Part shown: positions 1-7,223 of the stretch, piece after piece
Layout of the letters: the number at the start of each line of letters is the position of its first letter
Numbering within the stretch: the stretch's first letter is position 1
NCBI GenBank assembly: GCA_021772705.1
Contig: JAJFLN010000479.1
Location: 1-12,770 of the forward strand
From: Candidatus Cloacimonadota bacterium
Lineage (GTDB): Bacteria; Muiribacteriota; UBA6191; JACPRK01
DNA length: 12,770 nt
Direction: 5' to 3'
The notes under the pieces: generated by a model
The model's database searches: none
What the model was told of the DNA's origin: nothing
Seen by the model: the letters and a program-made list of their open reading frames with translations, nothing else
Made by a program: the position numbers and the translations under genes

Positions 1-2
1 CC

Positions 3-47
3 CTTCGGCGTAGCTCAGGACATGCTTCGACAGGCTCAGGACGAACG
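3..47. repeat. Short tandem copies of a widespread extragenic repeat
   Basis: Two imperfect copies with a 21-base offset start at 3 and 24. Both contain CTTCG and then GCTCAGGAC, and the second continues into GAACGG. Sequences of the type TTCGACAGGCTCAGGACGAACGG are scattered between genes in many unrelated bacterial genomes, and are often mis-translated as small spurious proteins. Here it lies beyond the stop of the minus-strand operon, in the usual intergenic position. The copy may continue left of the window. Bases 48-162 hold no gene that I can support; the only structure seen there is a 6-bp hairpin at 78-93 (TGGATG, loop CGGG, CATCCA) without a T-tract. Confidence 0.6.
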
Positions 48-162
48 GATCGGGAAAACTCGGCCATTCAGTCGTCCTGGATGCGGGCATCCATAGTGGG
101 GCGAACGGGTTTCCGGACGCATTCTAACTGGTGGAACGTCACTTTCAGGAGCGATCTTCTGG

Positions 163-786
163 TCAGCCCTCGTGACGGTCCTGGGGTGTCGCCTCGTCTT
201 CCAGGGCTTCCAGACCAGGACGCAGGTCATCCCCCAGTCCATCGAGGGCGGCTTGCAGCTCGTCCTGGCATCGCTCCAGCGATTGCTCCAGCTGCTCCGG
301 CGTCGTGTCGTCGGTCTGCTCCGGCGCGATGGCGGTCGAGGCGGCCCGGACCCGTTCCCGAGCCGATCGGAGTCGCGAAAGCGCACGATTGTAGAGCTCT
401 GCCAAGGCGTGGAACTCCGGATCGTCATCGCTCCGCAGGTGAATCTCCTCGTCCAGGTTCCCCCGCTCGGCGATGCCGGTCAGGGCTCGCTCGAACCGGA
501 AGAGGGGACCGGCGATCTCGTGGCTGAATCGATAGGCGAAATAGGCGAAGAGGACGATGTAGCCCCCGAGCCACCAGATCAGGGCCTCGAAGAAGAGGCT
601 GCCCAGCTCATCCAGGACGGTGAACATCGCCGGATCGCCCATCCGGAAGGCGACGAAGAACCGGCTGCCGACGAAGATGAGCACCACCATCAAAGAGGTG
701 ACGGTCATCATCAGCGCCAGCCGTACGACGAGCTTCACCTGAAGACGGCGATTGACGAGATGGGTGCGACGCAGTTCGTTTGACAT
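163..786 (-). CDS. Small HAMP-like membrane protein without an output domain
   Basis: A 207-residue protein. A basic N-terminus leads into a hydrophobic helix (about 20-45) and, after a short loop, a second one (about 64-86). The segment RFSHEIAGPLFRFERAL (86-102) and the following helix to about 140 resemble the HAMP signal-relay module of chemoreceptors and sensor kinases, especially the SHxIAGPxxR form seen in small stand-alone membrane proteins. Residues 150-207 are acidic, with a probable coiled coil (about 163-185). No kinase, receptor or cyclase domain follows, so the role is unknown; it may be a relay subunit or a membrane-bound regulator. The open frame extends upstream to 1035, but that extension lies antisense-like inside the asparaginase gene and is low-complexity. 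The ATG at 786 sits 13 bases after the asparaginase stop and the hydrophobic helix follows shortly, so this start was chosen. It is probably co-transcribed with the asparaginase. Confidence 0.75.
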   Translation of the reverse strand: MSNELRRTHLVNRRLQVKLVVRLALMMTVTSLMVVLIFVGSRFFVAFRMGDPAMFTVLDELGSLFFEALIWWLGGYIVLFAYFAYRFSHEIAGPLFRFERALTGIAERGNLDEEIHLRSDDDPEFHALAELYNRALSRLRSARERVRAASTAIAPEQTDDTTPEQLEQSLERCQDELQAALDGLGDDLRPGLEALEDEATPQDRHEG

Positions 787-797
787 GGTTCGCTGTC

Positions 798-1784
798 TCA
801 GCAGATCTCCGAGGCGAGCCGGAGGGTGCCTATCTGCAGGCCGTTGGTGTTCAGCCGAGGCGGCAGGAATTCCGACACCAGGGTGTCGAATTCGGCGTCG
901 TCGACCATGTTCAGCTTCCTGGCCAGACCCAGGGCCGCTCCCTGGGCCATGGCGATGCTGGGTGACTCGCACTTCACAGCGATGCCAGTTCCTGTCTCCC
1001 GGTCCGAGAGGCAGGAGAGGCCGTCGGCCCCGCACTTGGCCAGAATCCTGCCGGATGTGATCTCCGAGATCCGCGTGTCGAAGTGGCCCGTTCCGGCCAC
1101 CATCAACGGGTGCTCCCGCATCGCCGAGGCGGCTCGTTGAAGTCCCGCGGCCATGGCTGCAGGCAGACCCGTGGGTCGTGAGAGCTGGGCGAAGAGCCAG
1201 GCGATCTTCTCCAGTGGCAGGGCTGGTACCGGAGCGCCGCAGCCATCGACCTGGATCGGGACCTCGGGCCGGACCGAGCGTGAGAGCTTCAGGACCTCAG
1301 TGATGATCCTGTCCTGCAGAGGGTGGCCCGGGTCGAGGTAGCCCTCGATGGGCAAGTTCTTGACGCTGCAGTAGAGGAGCATCCCCGAGTGCTTGCCAGA
1401 GCAGTTGTTGTAAATTCGAGCCCTTCTGCCCTCCGGGGCGCCGCAGCCGAGGGCTCCCTCGTTGGCGCCAGCCTTCTTCAAGATGGAGCGAACGGTCCCG
1501 AGATGGACCGGCTCGGCAGCGTGAGAGCCGCACATGAGGGCCACCTCCTGCTCCGAGGGCTGTTGATGGGGCGGCAGCTCTTCCATCAGCAGGGGCAAGG
1601 CCTGAAACGGCTTCAAACAGGAGCGGACCGGCGTGAGCCGGGCCGTGTTCCCCAGGGAGAAGTGGCGCCGACCGTGAACGTCATAAGCCACGGCGTGACC
1701 GAAGAACACATTCTCCAGCACCGGACCGCGATAGGCCAGGACGAGTGGTTTTGCCCTGACAGCGGGCGTTGCAGAGGCCGACAT
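798..1784 (-). CDS. L-asparaginase II, zinc-binding (Rhizobium etli ReAV-like) type
   Basis: A 328-residue enzyme of the Asparaginase_II family (PF06089), which hydrolyses L-asparagine to aspartate and ammonia. It is unrelated to the E. coli type I/II enzymes. From memory of the R. etli ReAV structure, the key residues line up with an almost constant offset: the Ser-Lys pair in RSCLKP (S55, K58), the second serine in MCGSH (S87), and the zinc ligands in NNCSGKH (C128, K131) and VDGCGAP (C182), with the same spacing of 3 and 54 residues. K271 in GIAVKCE probably pairs with S87. All catalytic and metal residues therefore appear intact. No signal peptide is seen, so it is likely cytoplasmic. The ATG at 1784 begins the conserved part; a TTG at 1823 in the same frame would add 13 residues. 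No clear Shine-Dalgarno sequence precedes either start. It is the first gene of a two-gene unit with the HAMP-like protein. Confidence 0.93.
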   Translation of the reverse strand: MSASATPAVRAKPLVLAYRGPVLENVFFGHAVAYDVHGRRHFSLGNTARLTPVRSCLKPFQALPLLMEELPPHQQPSEQEVALMCGSHAAEPVHLGTVRSILKKAGANEGALGCGAPEGRRARIYNNCSGKHSGMLLYCSVKNLPIEGYLDPGHPLQDRIITEVLKLSRSVRPEVPIQVDGCGAPVPALPLEKIAWLFAQLSRPTGLPAAMAAGLQRAASAMREHPLMVAGTGHFDTRISEITSGRILAKCGADGLSCLSDRETGTGIAVKCESPSIAMAQGAALGLARKLNMVDDAEFDTLVSEFLPPRLNTNGLQIGTLRLASEIC

Positions 1785-1794
1785 GACGCAATCG

Positions 1795-1823
1795 GGTATA
1801 TCACGCTGCAACGATCCGAGCAA
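1795..1823 (-). promoter_or_regulatory. Possible promoter of the asparaginase operon
   Basis: Read on the minus strand, TTGCTC (1823-1818) is followed after 17 bases by TATACC (1800-1795), which resembles -35 and -10 boxes with the ideal spacer. The -10-like box ends only 10 bases before the ATG at 1784, and no Shine-Dalgarno sequence is present. If the boxes are real, the message would be leaderless or almost so. Only 3 and 4 of 6 bases match the consensus, so this is tentative. If translation begins at the TTG at 1823 it cannot be right. Confidence 0.2.
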
Positions 1824-1860
1824 TGGCGACCGCAGGAAGGGTGCAAGTCACGCAGGGTGT

Positions 1861-2041
1861 GGATTCAGCGGCGATGACCTGGGGAGTTACACGGAGGTCA
1901 CAGAGATCGCGGAGGTCACAGAGGTTTTTGGTGACGAGAACCTCCGTTGGGGATGGCTTCAGCGGCGGTGACATGGGAGGTTACACGGAGGTCACAGAGA
2001 ACACGGAGGTCACAGAGGTTTTGGTGACGAGAACCTCCGTG
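1861..2041. repeat. 94-bp tandem duplication built of an 18-bp ACACGGAGGTCACAGAG unit
   Basis: Copy one (1861-1954) and copy two (1955-2041) align over almost their whole length, with a few substitutions and one lost T in the T-run. Each begins G-G-(A/C)-TTCAGCGGCG, contains two CGGAGGTCACAGAG units 18 bases apart (around 1890 and 1908; around 1984 and 2002), and ends with GGTGACGAGAACCTCCGT. The closing ACCTCCGTG (2033-2041) is the exact complement of CACGGAGGT (1984-1992 and 2002-2010), so copy two can fold into a 9-bp stem. One plus-strand frame reads as a TEVTE-type peptide, but there is no supported gene here. It resembles the low-complexity CACGGAG/CACAGAG repeats found between genes of many environmental bacteria. 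Function unknown. Confidence 0.85.
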
Positions 2042-2237
2042 AAACTCAAGAGGTGTCTCCTCCGTCTTGCCCGTAACCCGGCACCCAGCGCCCAGGACCA
2101 GAGATCCTGCCCGTCCCCCGCAGCCCGAGGCCACCCGTCCTGCCCTAAGATTCTTAGAACCCACGCTCCCCTCCCGCGTCACTGAAAGTGATATGGGCGT
2201 ATTTCTGGGTTCCAAGGCAAGTGATAGAGTGTCAACG
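2042..2237. other. Gene-free leader upstream of the DUF2723 gene with small dyads
   Basis: This is the right part of the divergent spacer (1785-2237) between asparaginase and the membrane glycosyltransferase. The open frame from 2067 continues into the next gene, but the translated stretch is proline/arginine-rich and looks non-coding. Two 5-bp dyads are visible: CTAAG-ATT-CTTAG (2145-2157) and TCACT-GAA-AGTGA (2179-2191). The octamer AAGTGATA occurs twice, at 2186-2193 and 2219-2226, 33 bp apart, about three helical turns. These could be operator sites for the plus-strand operon, but such short matches can arise by chance. No convincing -35/-10 pair was found. Confidence 0.35.
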
Positions 2238-4328
2238 ATGCGGGTGCGGCTGATCACCGGAGTCCTGTTCCTGGCTAGCCTGACGGTCTATCTGTCCACA
2301 GCATGCAGGGACACTTACTGGTTCGATTCGCCGGAGTTCACCACGACGGCGAAGAACCTGGACATCAGTCACCCTCCTGGCTATCCCCTCTGGAATTTCC
2401 TGTCTCATCTGGCCACCCTGGTGCCGGTCGGGAACGTCGATTTCAGAGTTGCCGCATTCTCGTCTGTCTGCTGCGCCCTGGCGGTGGCCCTGTTCTTCAG
2501 ATTCATGCTTTCCATGGGGGCCTGCTTGCCCGCTGCTGTCTCGGCTGCATGCACCCTGGCGTTCCTGAAGCAGTTCTGGTCCCTCGGGGTGGTGGCGGAG
2601 GTCTACGGCCTCGAGATAGTCCTCCTGATCGGGCTGCTGCTCAGCCTTCGGCCGTGGCACAAGGGGCCGGCCATGCCCTGTATGCCTCTCAGCGCTTTCC
2701 TGGCTGGATGCCTGGTGGCCCATCGGCCCTCTGACATCCTGTTTCTGCCGTTCCTCCTGGGGCTGGCGCCTCTGTCGATGCAGCTGGTGCCCAAGGCCAC
2801 GCTCTGGTTTTCCGTCGCCTGGACACCCTATCTGTACACCTGGTGGCATCTGACGAACCGGTTCTCCATGGGGTACTTCGACTACCCCAAGGACCTGACC
2901 ACCTTCTACTGGATCGTGACGGGCAAGCACTATGCGGAGAATCTCTTCTCTCTGTCCCTTCACGACTCCCTGGTGGAGCTGAAGAACTACCTGATGCTCG
3001 TGGTGGGGGACTTCGGTCCCCTGATGTTGACCTTCGCTTTGGTGGGACTGGTGACGGCTTACAGGCGCCGCTCGCCCGAGCTTCTGACGATCCTGGGGAT
3101 TTCCATGGTCAACGTCCTCTTCTGCACCAACTACAACGTGATCGAGACCAACACGATGGTGTTGCCGTCCCTGGTGATGGTCTGCTGGCTCGTGGCCATC
3201 GGTGTCAGCACCGTGCTCCACTTCCTGAATGAGCGGGGCCAGACCGGCATCGCCAGGACCGTGATCGTCCTGGCCCTCGCCTTGCCCCTGGCGCAGATCC
3301 CCCTGAACTATGGGGCCTGCGACCGCTCCGATTATCACGAGGTGAGCCGCTATCTGCGGAACCTCTACGAGATGGTCCCCCAGGGGGGCCACTCGGTTGT
3401 CACCACCGACGTGGACGCACTTCCGGTGCTCTACGGGCGTTTCTGCCTGGGACGCCGCCTCGACCTGGGTTACACGGCAGTGGACGAGTGGCTCCCGGAC
3501 ATCAGCAAGTCCATGAACGAGTTCCTTGATCGGGGCGATGAGCTCTACGGTCCTCTGTTCCTGGTAAGGGAAGAGTTCGATCGGGCCCGGGCCGACTTTC
3601 GGCTTCGGAGGCGAGGGTTCCTCTACCGGATCGAGAAGCGCGACGCCGGACCCGATGAGGAGGAGCCCGTGAGTCAGGGACGCCGGTTCGAAGAGGGTGT
3701 CGTGTTCGGAGGTCTCCAGGTGCCGGGACCGCTGATCACCAGCCCCGGCCTGGCCAGGATCGGCATGCGGTGGGGCATCGAAGCGCGGCCGGAGATGGTC
3801 TGGCCCGGCGTGGTGCTGGCCCTCTATAAGCCGGGAGCAGGAACGGAGGACCTCCCGGTCGCCACCGCTATCCAGCCCATCGGCGGCTTGACCGAGCCCG
3901 CCGGCCGGGGCACCTGGCTCGATGACTACTGGTTCCGGCTTCCGGAAGACACGCCGCCGGGAGACTACGAGCTCCGGATCGGCGTGCTGGATCTCTGTCC
4001 CGTGACGGACTCCGGAGTGTCGAATTGCTCCGTGACCAGCAGTTCAAGAGTCACGGGAGCGTCTGACGCCATCGAGTGTTTTGATCCCGCCGCGATCGAG
4101 GGACTCGACTTCTGGAAGGAACGGCAGATGCAGTACATCGAAGCGATTCGCCTGGCCGTCCCCTATCACACGCCCAGCTGGCGCGTACGGGACTGGAGAC
4201 GGCTGCTGAAATCGAACCTCCTGATCCCCCACGAGGAGGGTCCGCGCCTGTTGCCCCTGGGACCGATCCGGGTCGCCGCCCCCCCGCCGGACCGCCGTCT
4301 TTCGGAGAAGGCCCCTGCGCCACGCTGA
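2238..4328 (+). CDS. DUF2723 (TMEM260-type) polytopic membrane glycosyltransferase
   Basis: A 696-residue integral membrane protein. The first hydrophobic helix (about 5-22) is followed by the DUF2723 signature: D30-S-P-E33, then HPPGYPLW (45-52). This is the acidic pair and His-Pro-Pro loop typical of GT-C fold sugar transferases that use lipid-linked sugars. The human relative TMEM260 is a protein O-mannosyltransferase, so sugar transfer at the outer face of the inner membrane is the likely reaction; donor and acceptor cannot be read from the sequence. About ten hydrophobic segments occupy residues 1-390. The remaining 300 residues have no membrane helix and probably form an extracytoplasmic domain, including a beta-rich part around the PPGDYELRIGVLD motif. 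The ATG at 2238 leads straight into helix one. An in-frame ATG at 2193 would add 15 residues, and neither has a strong ribosome site. The stop is three bases before the FAD oxidoreductase start, so the two form an operon. Confidence 0.88.
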   Translation: MRVRLITGVLFLASLTVYLSTACRDTYWFDSPEFTTTAKNLDISHPPGYPLWNFLSHLATLVPVGNVDFRVAAFSSVCCALAVALFFRFMLSMGACLPAAVSAACTLAFLKQFWSLGVVAEVYGLEIVLLIGLLLSLRPWHKGPAMPCMPLSAFLAGCLVAHRPSDILFLPFLLGLAPLSMQLVPKATLWFSVAWTPYLYTWWHLTNRFSMGYFDYPKDLTTFYWIVTGKHYAENLFSLSLHDSLVELKNYLMLVVGDFGPLMLTFALVGLVTAYRRRSPELLTILGISMVNVLFCTNYNVIETNTMVLPSLVMVCWLVAIGVSTVLHFLNERGQTGIARTVIVLALALPLAQIPLNYGACDRSDYHEVSRYLRNLYEMVPQGGHSVVTTDVDALPVLYGRFCLGRRLDLGYTAVDEWLPDISKSMNEFLDRGDELYGPLFLVREEFDRARADFRLRRRGFLYRIEKRDAGPDEEEPVSQGRRFEEGVVFGGLQVPGPLITSPGLARIGMRWGIEARPEMVWPGVVLALYKPGAGTEDLPVATAIQPIGGLTEPAGRGTWLDDYWFRLPEDTPPGDYELRIGVLDLCPVTDSGVSNCSVTSSSRVTGASDAIECFDPAAIEGLDFWKERQMQYIEAIRLAVPYHTPSWRVRDWRRLLKSNLLIPHEEGPRLLPLGPIRVAAPPPDRRLSEKAPAPR

Positions 4329-4331
4329 AAG

Positions 4332-5513
4332 ATGCGTGCCCTGATCGTCGGAGCCGGACCTGCCGGCCTGGCCTGTGGAATCCACCTGGCCCGGGCCGGA
4401 GTCGAGGTTCAAGTCCTGGAGGCCGGCCCTGGCATTCGGCGCCGGCCCTGCGGGGAAGGGGTGATGCCCCCCGGCGTGGAGGCCCTCGATCGCCTGGGGA
4501 TTCTCGACGCCGTCCGGGATGCAGGTTCGGGAATCTTCCGAGGCATTTCCTACTGGAGCGATGGCCGGGAGGCGGCGGCGGCGGACTTCCCGATCCGGCC
4601 GGGGGGCCATCACGGTCTGGGCCTGCGCCGGCCGGAGTTGGAGGCCACGATGCTCCGGGAGCTGGAGAGCCATCGGACTGCTCGAGTCCATTTCAAGAGT
4701 CCCCTGAAGCGATTGATTCGCAGTGGATCCCGAGTGACCGGCGTCGAGGCCGGCGGACATGTGCTGACGGCCGATGCCGTCATCGGCTGCGATGGCGCCA
4801 GGTCACGGGTTCGCCGCGACCTCGGGCTGGACGTTCCGCCCCCTCGGCAGGGCCGCTTTGGCGTTTGCGGCCACCTGGCCCGTCCCGTTGACATTCCGCA
4901 GCTCTCCCGGGTGGAGGTCCATCTCGTCGGCGGGGGAGAGCTCTATCGCACACCCTGTGGCCCAGGTCGCGAAGGCTGGATACTCCTGACAAGCGGCGAG
5001 CGGGTCCGGAGCTGGGCAGGTCAGTTCGAAGGAAGACTCAGGGAGCACCTACGGACCAACCCGCCCCTCCACGCTGCCCTGGAGCAGGGGCAGTTCATGG
5101 GACCGATGCGGGCCACGGGCCCCCTGTCCCGGTGCTCCCGGCGAGCCGCCGACTCCGGGGTTCTGCTGGCCGGTGATGCGGCCGGGTTCCTGGATGCCAT
5201 CACCGGTGAAGGGCTCGCCCTGGGACTCCATCTGGCGGAGGAGGCGGCCCGGATTGTCCTGGAACGGAACGGCCCTCTTCTGGAGGTGGACGAGAGTGAG
5301 TATTGCCGGGTCTGGAGGGAGGCCACCCGGCATCCCTGGCTGCTGACCCGGGGGCTTCTGTTCCTGGTGGCCAACCGCTGGCTGGCCCGGCCAATGCTGG
5401 AACGTCTCGGCCGGAGGCCGCAGATGATGTCCCGGCTCCTGGGCGTGAACTGTGGCTACGAGCGTCTCACGGAGATCCCGCTGCGAGAATGGGTCCGGCT
5501 GCTGGCCGCCTGA
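4332..5513 (+). CDS. FAD-dependent oxidoreductase, geranylgeranyl-reductase/aromatic-hydroxylase type
   Basis: A 393-residue flavoprotein. It has the dinucleotide-binding GAGPAG loop (7-12) with E30 at the end of strand two, the RRPCGEGVMP segment (37-46) typical of the geranylgeranyl-reductase-like branch, a DG motif (DGARSRVRR, 154-162) and the GD motif GDAAGFLDAITGEG (281-294) that contacts the FAD ribose and ring. Length and motif order fit the family, and no membrane helix or signal peptide is seen. Enzymes of this type are frequent neighbours of type III polyketide synthases, where they hydroxylate phenolic lipids to quinones. The synthase ends 37 bp away on the opposite strand, which favours that role. 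A prenyl-chain reductase is the main alternative. The start follows the glycosyltransferase stop by three bases, with only GAAAG directly before the ATG as ribosome site, so translation may depend on coupling. Confidence 0.85.
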   Translation: MRALIVGAGPAGLACGIHLARAGVEVQVLEAGPGIRRRPCGEGVMPPGVEALDRLGILDAVRDAGSGIFRGISYWSDGREAAAADFPIRPGGHHGLGLRRPELEATMLRELESHRTARVHFKSPLKRLIRSGSRVTGVEAGGHVLTADAVIGCDGARSRVRRDLGLDVPPPRQGRFGVCGHLARPVDIPQLSRVEVHLVGGGELYRTPCGPGREGWILLTSGERVRSWAGQFEGRLREHLRTNPPLHAALEQGQFMGPMRATGPLSRCSRRAADSGVLLAGDAAGFLDAITGEGLALGLHLAEEAARIVLERNGPLLEVDESEYCRVWREATRHPWLLTRGLLFLVANRWLARPMLERLGRRPQMMSRLLGVNCGYERLTEIPLREWVRLLAA

Positions 5514-5550
5514 TCGCCGCAGCCCTGGGCGGGCTGGCGAGCCGTCTGTT

Positions 5551-6603
5551 TCAGTGGCTCCGGAGCAGCACCATTTCCATGCAGAATCCCGGGCCGAAGG
5601 CCACGGCGATACCGGGGGACTCCTGGCGTGGGCGGTGGAGCAGGTGTTGCTCCAGGATGGCAAGCACTGTCGCGGAGGACAGGTTTCCCCGCCGGGACCA
5701 GACCGCCAATGTCCGCTCCAGCTCGGCGGCTCCGAGGGAGAGGGCGCTGGCGATGGAGTCGAGTATCTTCTTGCCTCCGGGATGAATCGCCCAGAATCCG
5801 ATCTGGTCCGGTGAGAGTGAGTGATCTTCCAGGAAACGTTCCAGCTCCGGCCTGGCGCGGCGGGCGATGATGACGGGGATCTTCCGATCCAGGATGATGT
5901 GGAAACCCGTGGAATGGAGATCGAAGCCCATCACGTCGGTTGTCCCGGGAAACATGATGGATCGGGAGTTGCAGATCTCCAGACCCGGCTCGGAGCTGTC
6001 CCCTCGTACCAGTATGGCGGCGGAGCCGTCTCCGAAGAGGACGCTGGAGACGAGATTGGCCGGCGACAGGTCGTCGGGCTGAAAGGTCAGGCTCGGCAGT
6101 TCTACGCTGACCACCAGCGTCAGTCCACCGGGATGTGCCAGGGCCCGATCCCGGCACCGGCCGAGACTCCAGGCGCCGGCGGCACAGCCCATTTCGGTGA
6201 CGGGAATCCGGACCACATCGGGGCGGAAACCCATCCGATTCACCAGATAGGCGTCGAGGGGCGGAATCATGAACCCCGTGCAGGACAGGGTCATGAGGCA
6301 ATGCACGTCGGAGGCGGCGACACCGGCGCGGTCGAGGCATTCCGCTGCAGCCCTCTCCCCGAGCCGTTGGCTCTCTTCGGTGAAGATCCGGTTCTTGTCG
6401 TCCAGAGGCTTCCGGGCGATGGTCTCTTCCCCGGGCCGGACCAGGTGCCGGGTCTCGATCCCGGCATGATCCACCATGGCCGTGTAGGTATCCAGGTCCT
6501 TCACCCGGCCCCCGAAGGCTCGCTCATAGAGGTGCCGGACATCCTCGGACTCGAGGATGTATTCCGGGAATGCCGAGGCTGCAGCTACGACCGTCGCCGT
6601 CAC
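5551..6603 (-). CDS. Type III polyketide synthase (chalcone/stilbene synthase family)
   Basis: A 350-residue homodimeric-type ketosynthase that would extend an acyl-CoA starter with malonyl-CoA and cyclise the chain. The catalytic triad is intact: C140 in TEMGCAAGAW, H274 in WAIHPGGKK and N307 in RGNLSSATV. The SCTGFMIPPLDAYL stretch (107-120) and the closing AFGPGF loop (335-340) are also typical, and the length is normal. The product cannot be deduced; bacterial relatives make alkylpyrones, alkylresorcinols or small phenolics. The start is a GTG whose last two bases form the stop of the preceding pseudopilin gene (GTGA overlap). GAGGT six bases upstream serves as ribosome site, and the first residues already match the family N-terminus. 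It is the last gene of the minus-strand operon and faces the FAD oxidoreductase tail to tail. No O-methyltransferase, often seen in such clusters, is present in the window. Confidence 0.93.
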   Translation of the reverse strand: MTATVVAAASAFPEYILESEDVRHLYERAFGGRVKDLDTYTAMVDHAGIETRHLVRPGEETIARKPLDDKNRIFTEESQRLGERAAAECLDRAGVAASDVHCLMTLSCTGFMIPPLDAYLVNRMGFRPDVVRIPVTEMGCAAGAWSLGRCRDRALAHPGGLTLVVSVELPSLTFQPDDLSPANLVSSVLFGDGSAAILVRGDSSEPGLEICNSRSIMFPGTTDVMGFDLHSTGFHIILDRKIPVIIARRARPELERFLEDHSLSPDQIGFWAIHPGGKKILDSIASALSLGAAELERTLAVWSRRGNLSSATVLAILEQHLLHRPRQESPGIAVAFGPGFCMEMVLLRSH

Positions 6604-7223
6604 TGATCGACCTCGAAGGCGTAGGGCGCATCGAGAGTCGAGAAGATCCAGGCCGGGCTGCCCGCCCAGCCAGACATCATTCGAGGGACAGCGGAAATCC
6701 GGACGCCGATGGGACGGCCGTCAATGACGGCCGTCGCCTGAGCTACGACCGAGACATAGCTGACCTTGCCGAGCTGATGCACCTGCTGTCTGAACTCCAT
6801 GTCCGGGATTTCCTGTCCGATAACCGTTCCATTCCTGTAGACCCGTTTCGTGGCTGGTTCGTAACGGTATACCACTTCGGACTCCACGAATCCCCCAGCC
6901 CCGTCTCGTTGAGGGAGATCGGCTGCCGATGAGTCGAGCACTTTCAGCCGGAGTTCGTCTCCTCCATCGGAGACCTTTACGGAGCTGGTGGCCCTCCGGA
7001 CGTCGTTGCGGATCCACCTCAGGGACGCCCGGCAGCTGGCCATGAGGTCCAGCCGAGCCCGTGAACGTGCGAAGGCCCGAGCCCCTCCGAAGACCATGGT
7101 GTGGAAGAACGACAGGGCCAGGGTCAGCAGGACCAGGGCTACCAGCAGCTCCACGAGGCCGAAGCCTCGGGCTCCGGAAGTCCTCCAGCACGGCCTGAGA
7201 TTCACCTTGATGGATCCCTTCAT
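6600..7223 (-). CDS. PilW/GspJ-like pseudopilin
   Basis: A 207-residue protein with a class III (prepilin) signal. A basic leader ends in ARG20, and cleavage before F21 would give a mature end FGLVE with the Glu at position 5 that assembly needs, followed by a hydrophobic helix (about 24-41). Leader peptidase PilD/GspO would cleave and methylate it, and the helix would pack into a pilus or pseudopilus in the periplasm. The globular part contains short beta strands such as SEVVYRYEPATKRVYRNG, similar to minor pseudopilins of the GspJ/PilW group. The ATG directly abuts the stop of the preceding pseudopilin gene (TGAATG), with AGGGGG six bases before it as a strong ribosome site. Its own stop overlaps the start of the polyketide synthase by four bases. 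The exact type II secretion versus type IV pilus assignment is not decidable from this sequence. Confidence 0.87.
   Translation of the reverse strand: MKGSIKVNLRPCWRTSGARGFGLVELLVALVLLTLALSFFHTMVFGGARAFARSRARLDLMASCRASLRWIRNDVRRATSSVKVSDGGDELRLKVLDSSAADLPQRDGAGGFVESEVVYRYEPATKRVYRNGTVIGQEIPDMEFRQQVHQLGKVSYVSVVAQATAVIDGRPIGVRISAVPRMMSGWAGSPAWIFSTLDAPYAFEVDQ

Noticed and set aside
787..1035. N-terminal extension of the HAMP-like protein
   Set aside because: It overlaps the asparaginase coding sequence on the same strand in another frame and is rich in Arg/Gly/His; the family-like part begins at the ATG at 786.
1861..2041. CRISPR array
   Set aside because: Only two 94-bp copies with a nested 18-bp unit and no unique spacers; no cas genes.
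2067..2237. Coding extension upstream of the DUF2723 gene
   Set aside because: Pro/Arg-rich, low-complexity translation with no ribosome site; the membrane helix starts right after the ATG at 2238.
2232..3392. Long minus-strand open frame opposite the DUF2723 gene
   Set aside because: Composition (His/Gln/Glu-rich, no hydrophobic core) is that of an antisense shadow of a membrane protein in GC-rich DNA.
5514..5550. Bidirectional terminator between the convergent FAD and synthase genes
   Set aside because: Only a 5-bp stem (AGCCC/GGGCT, 5521-5535) without T-tracts on either side; too weak to call.
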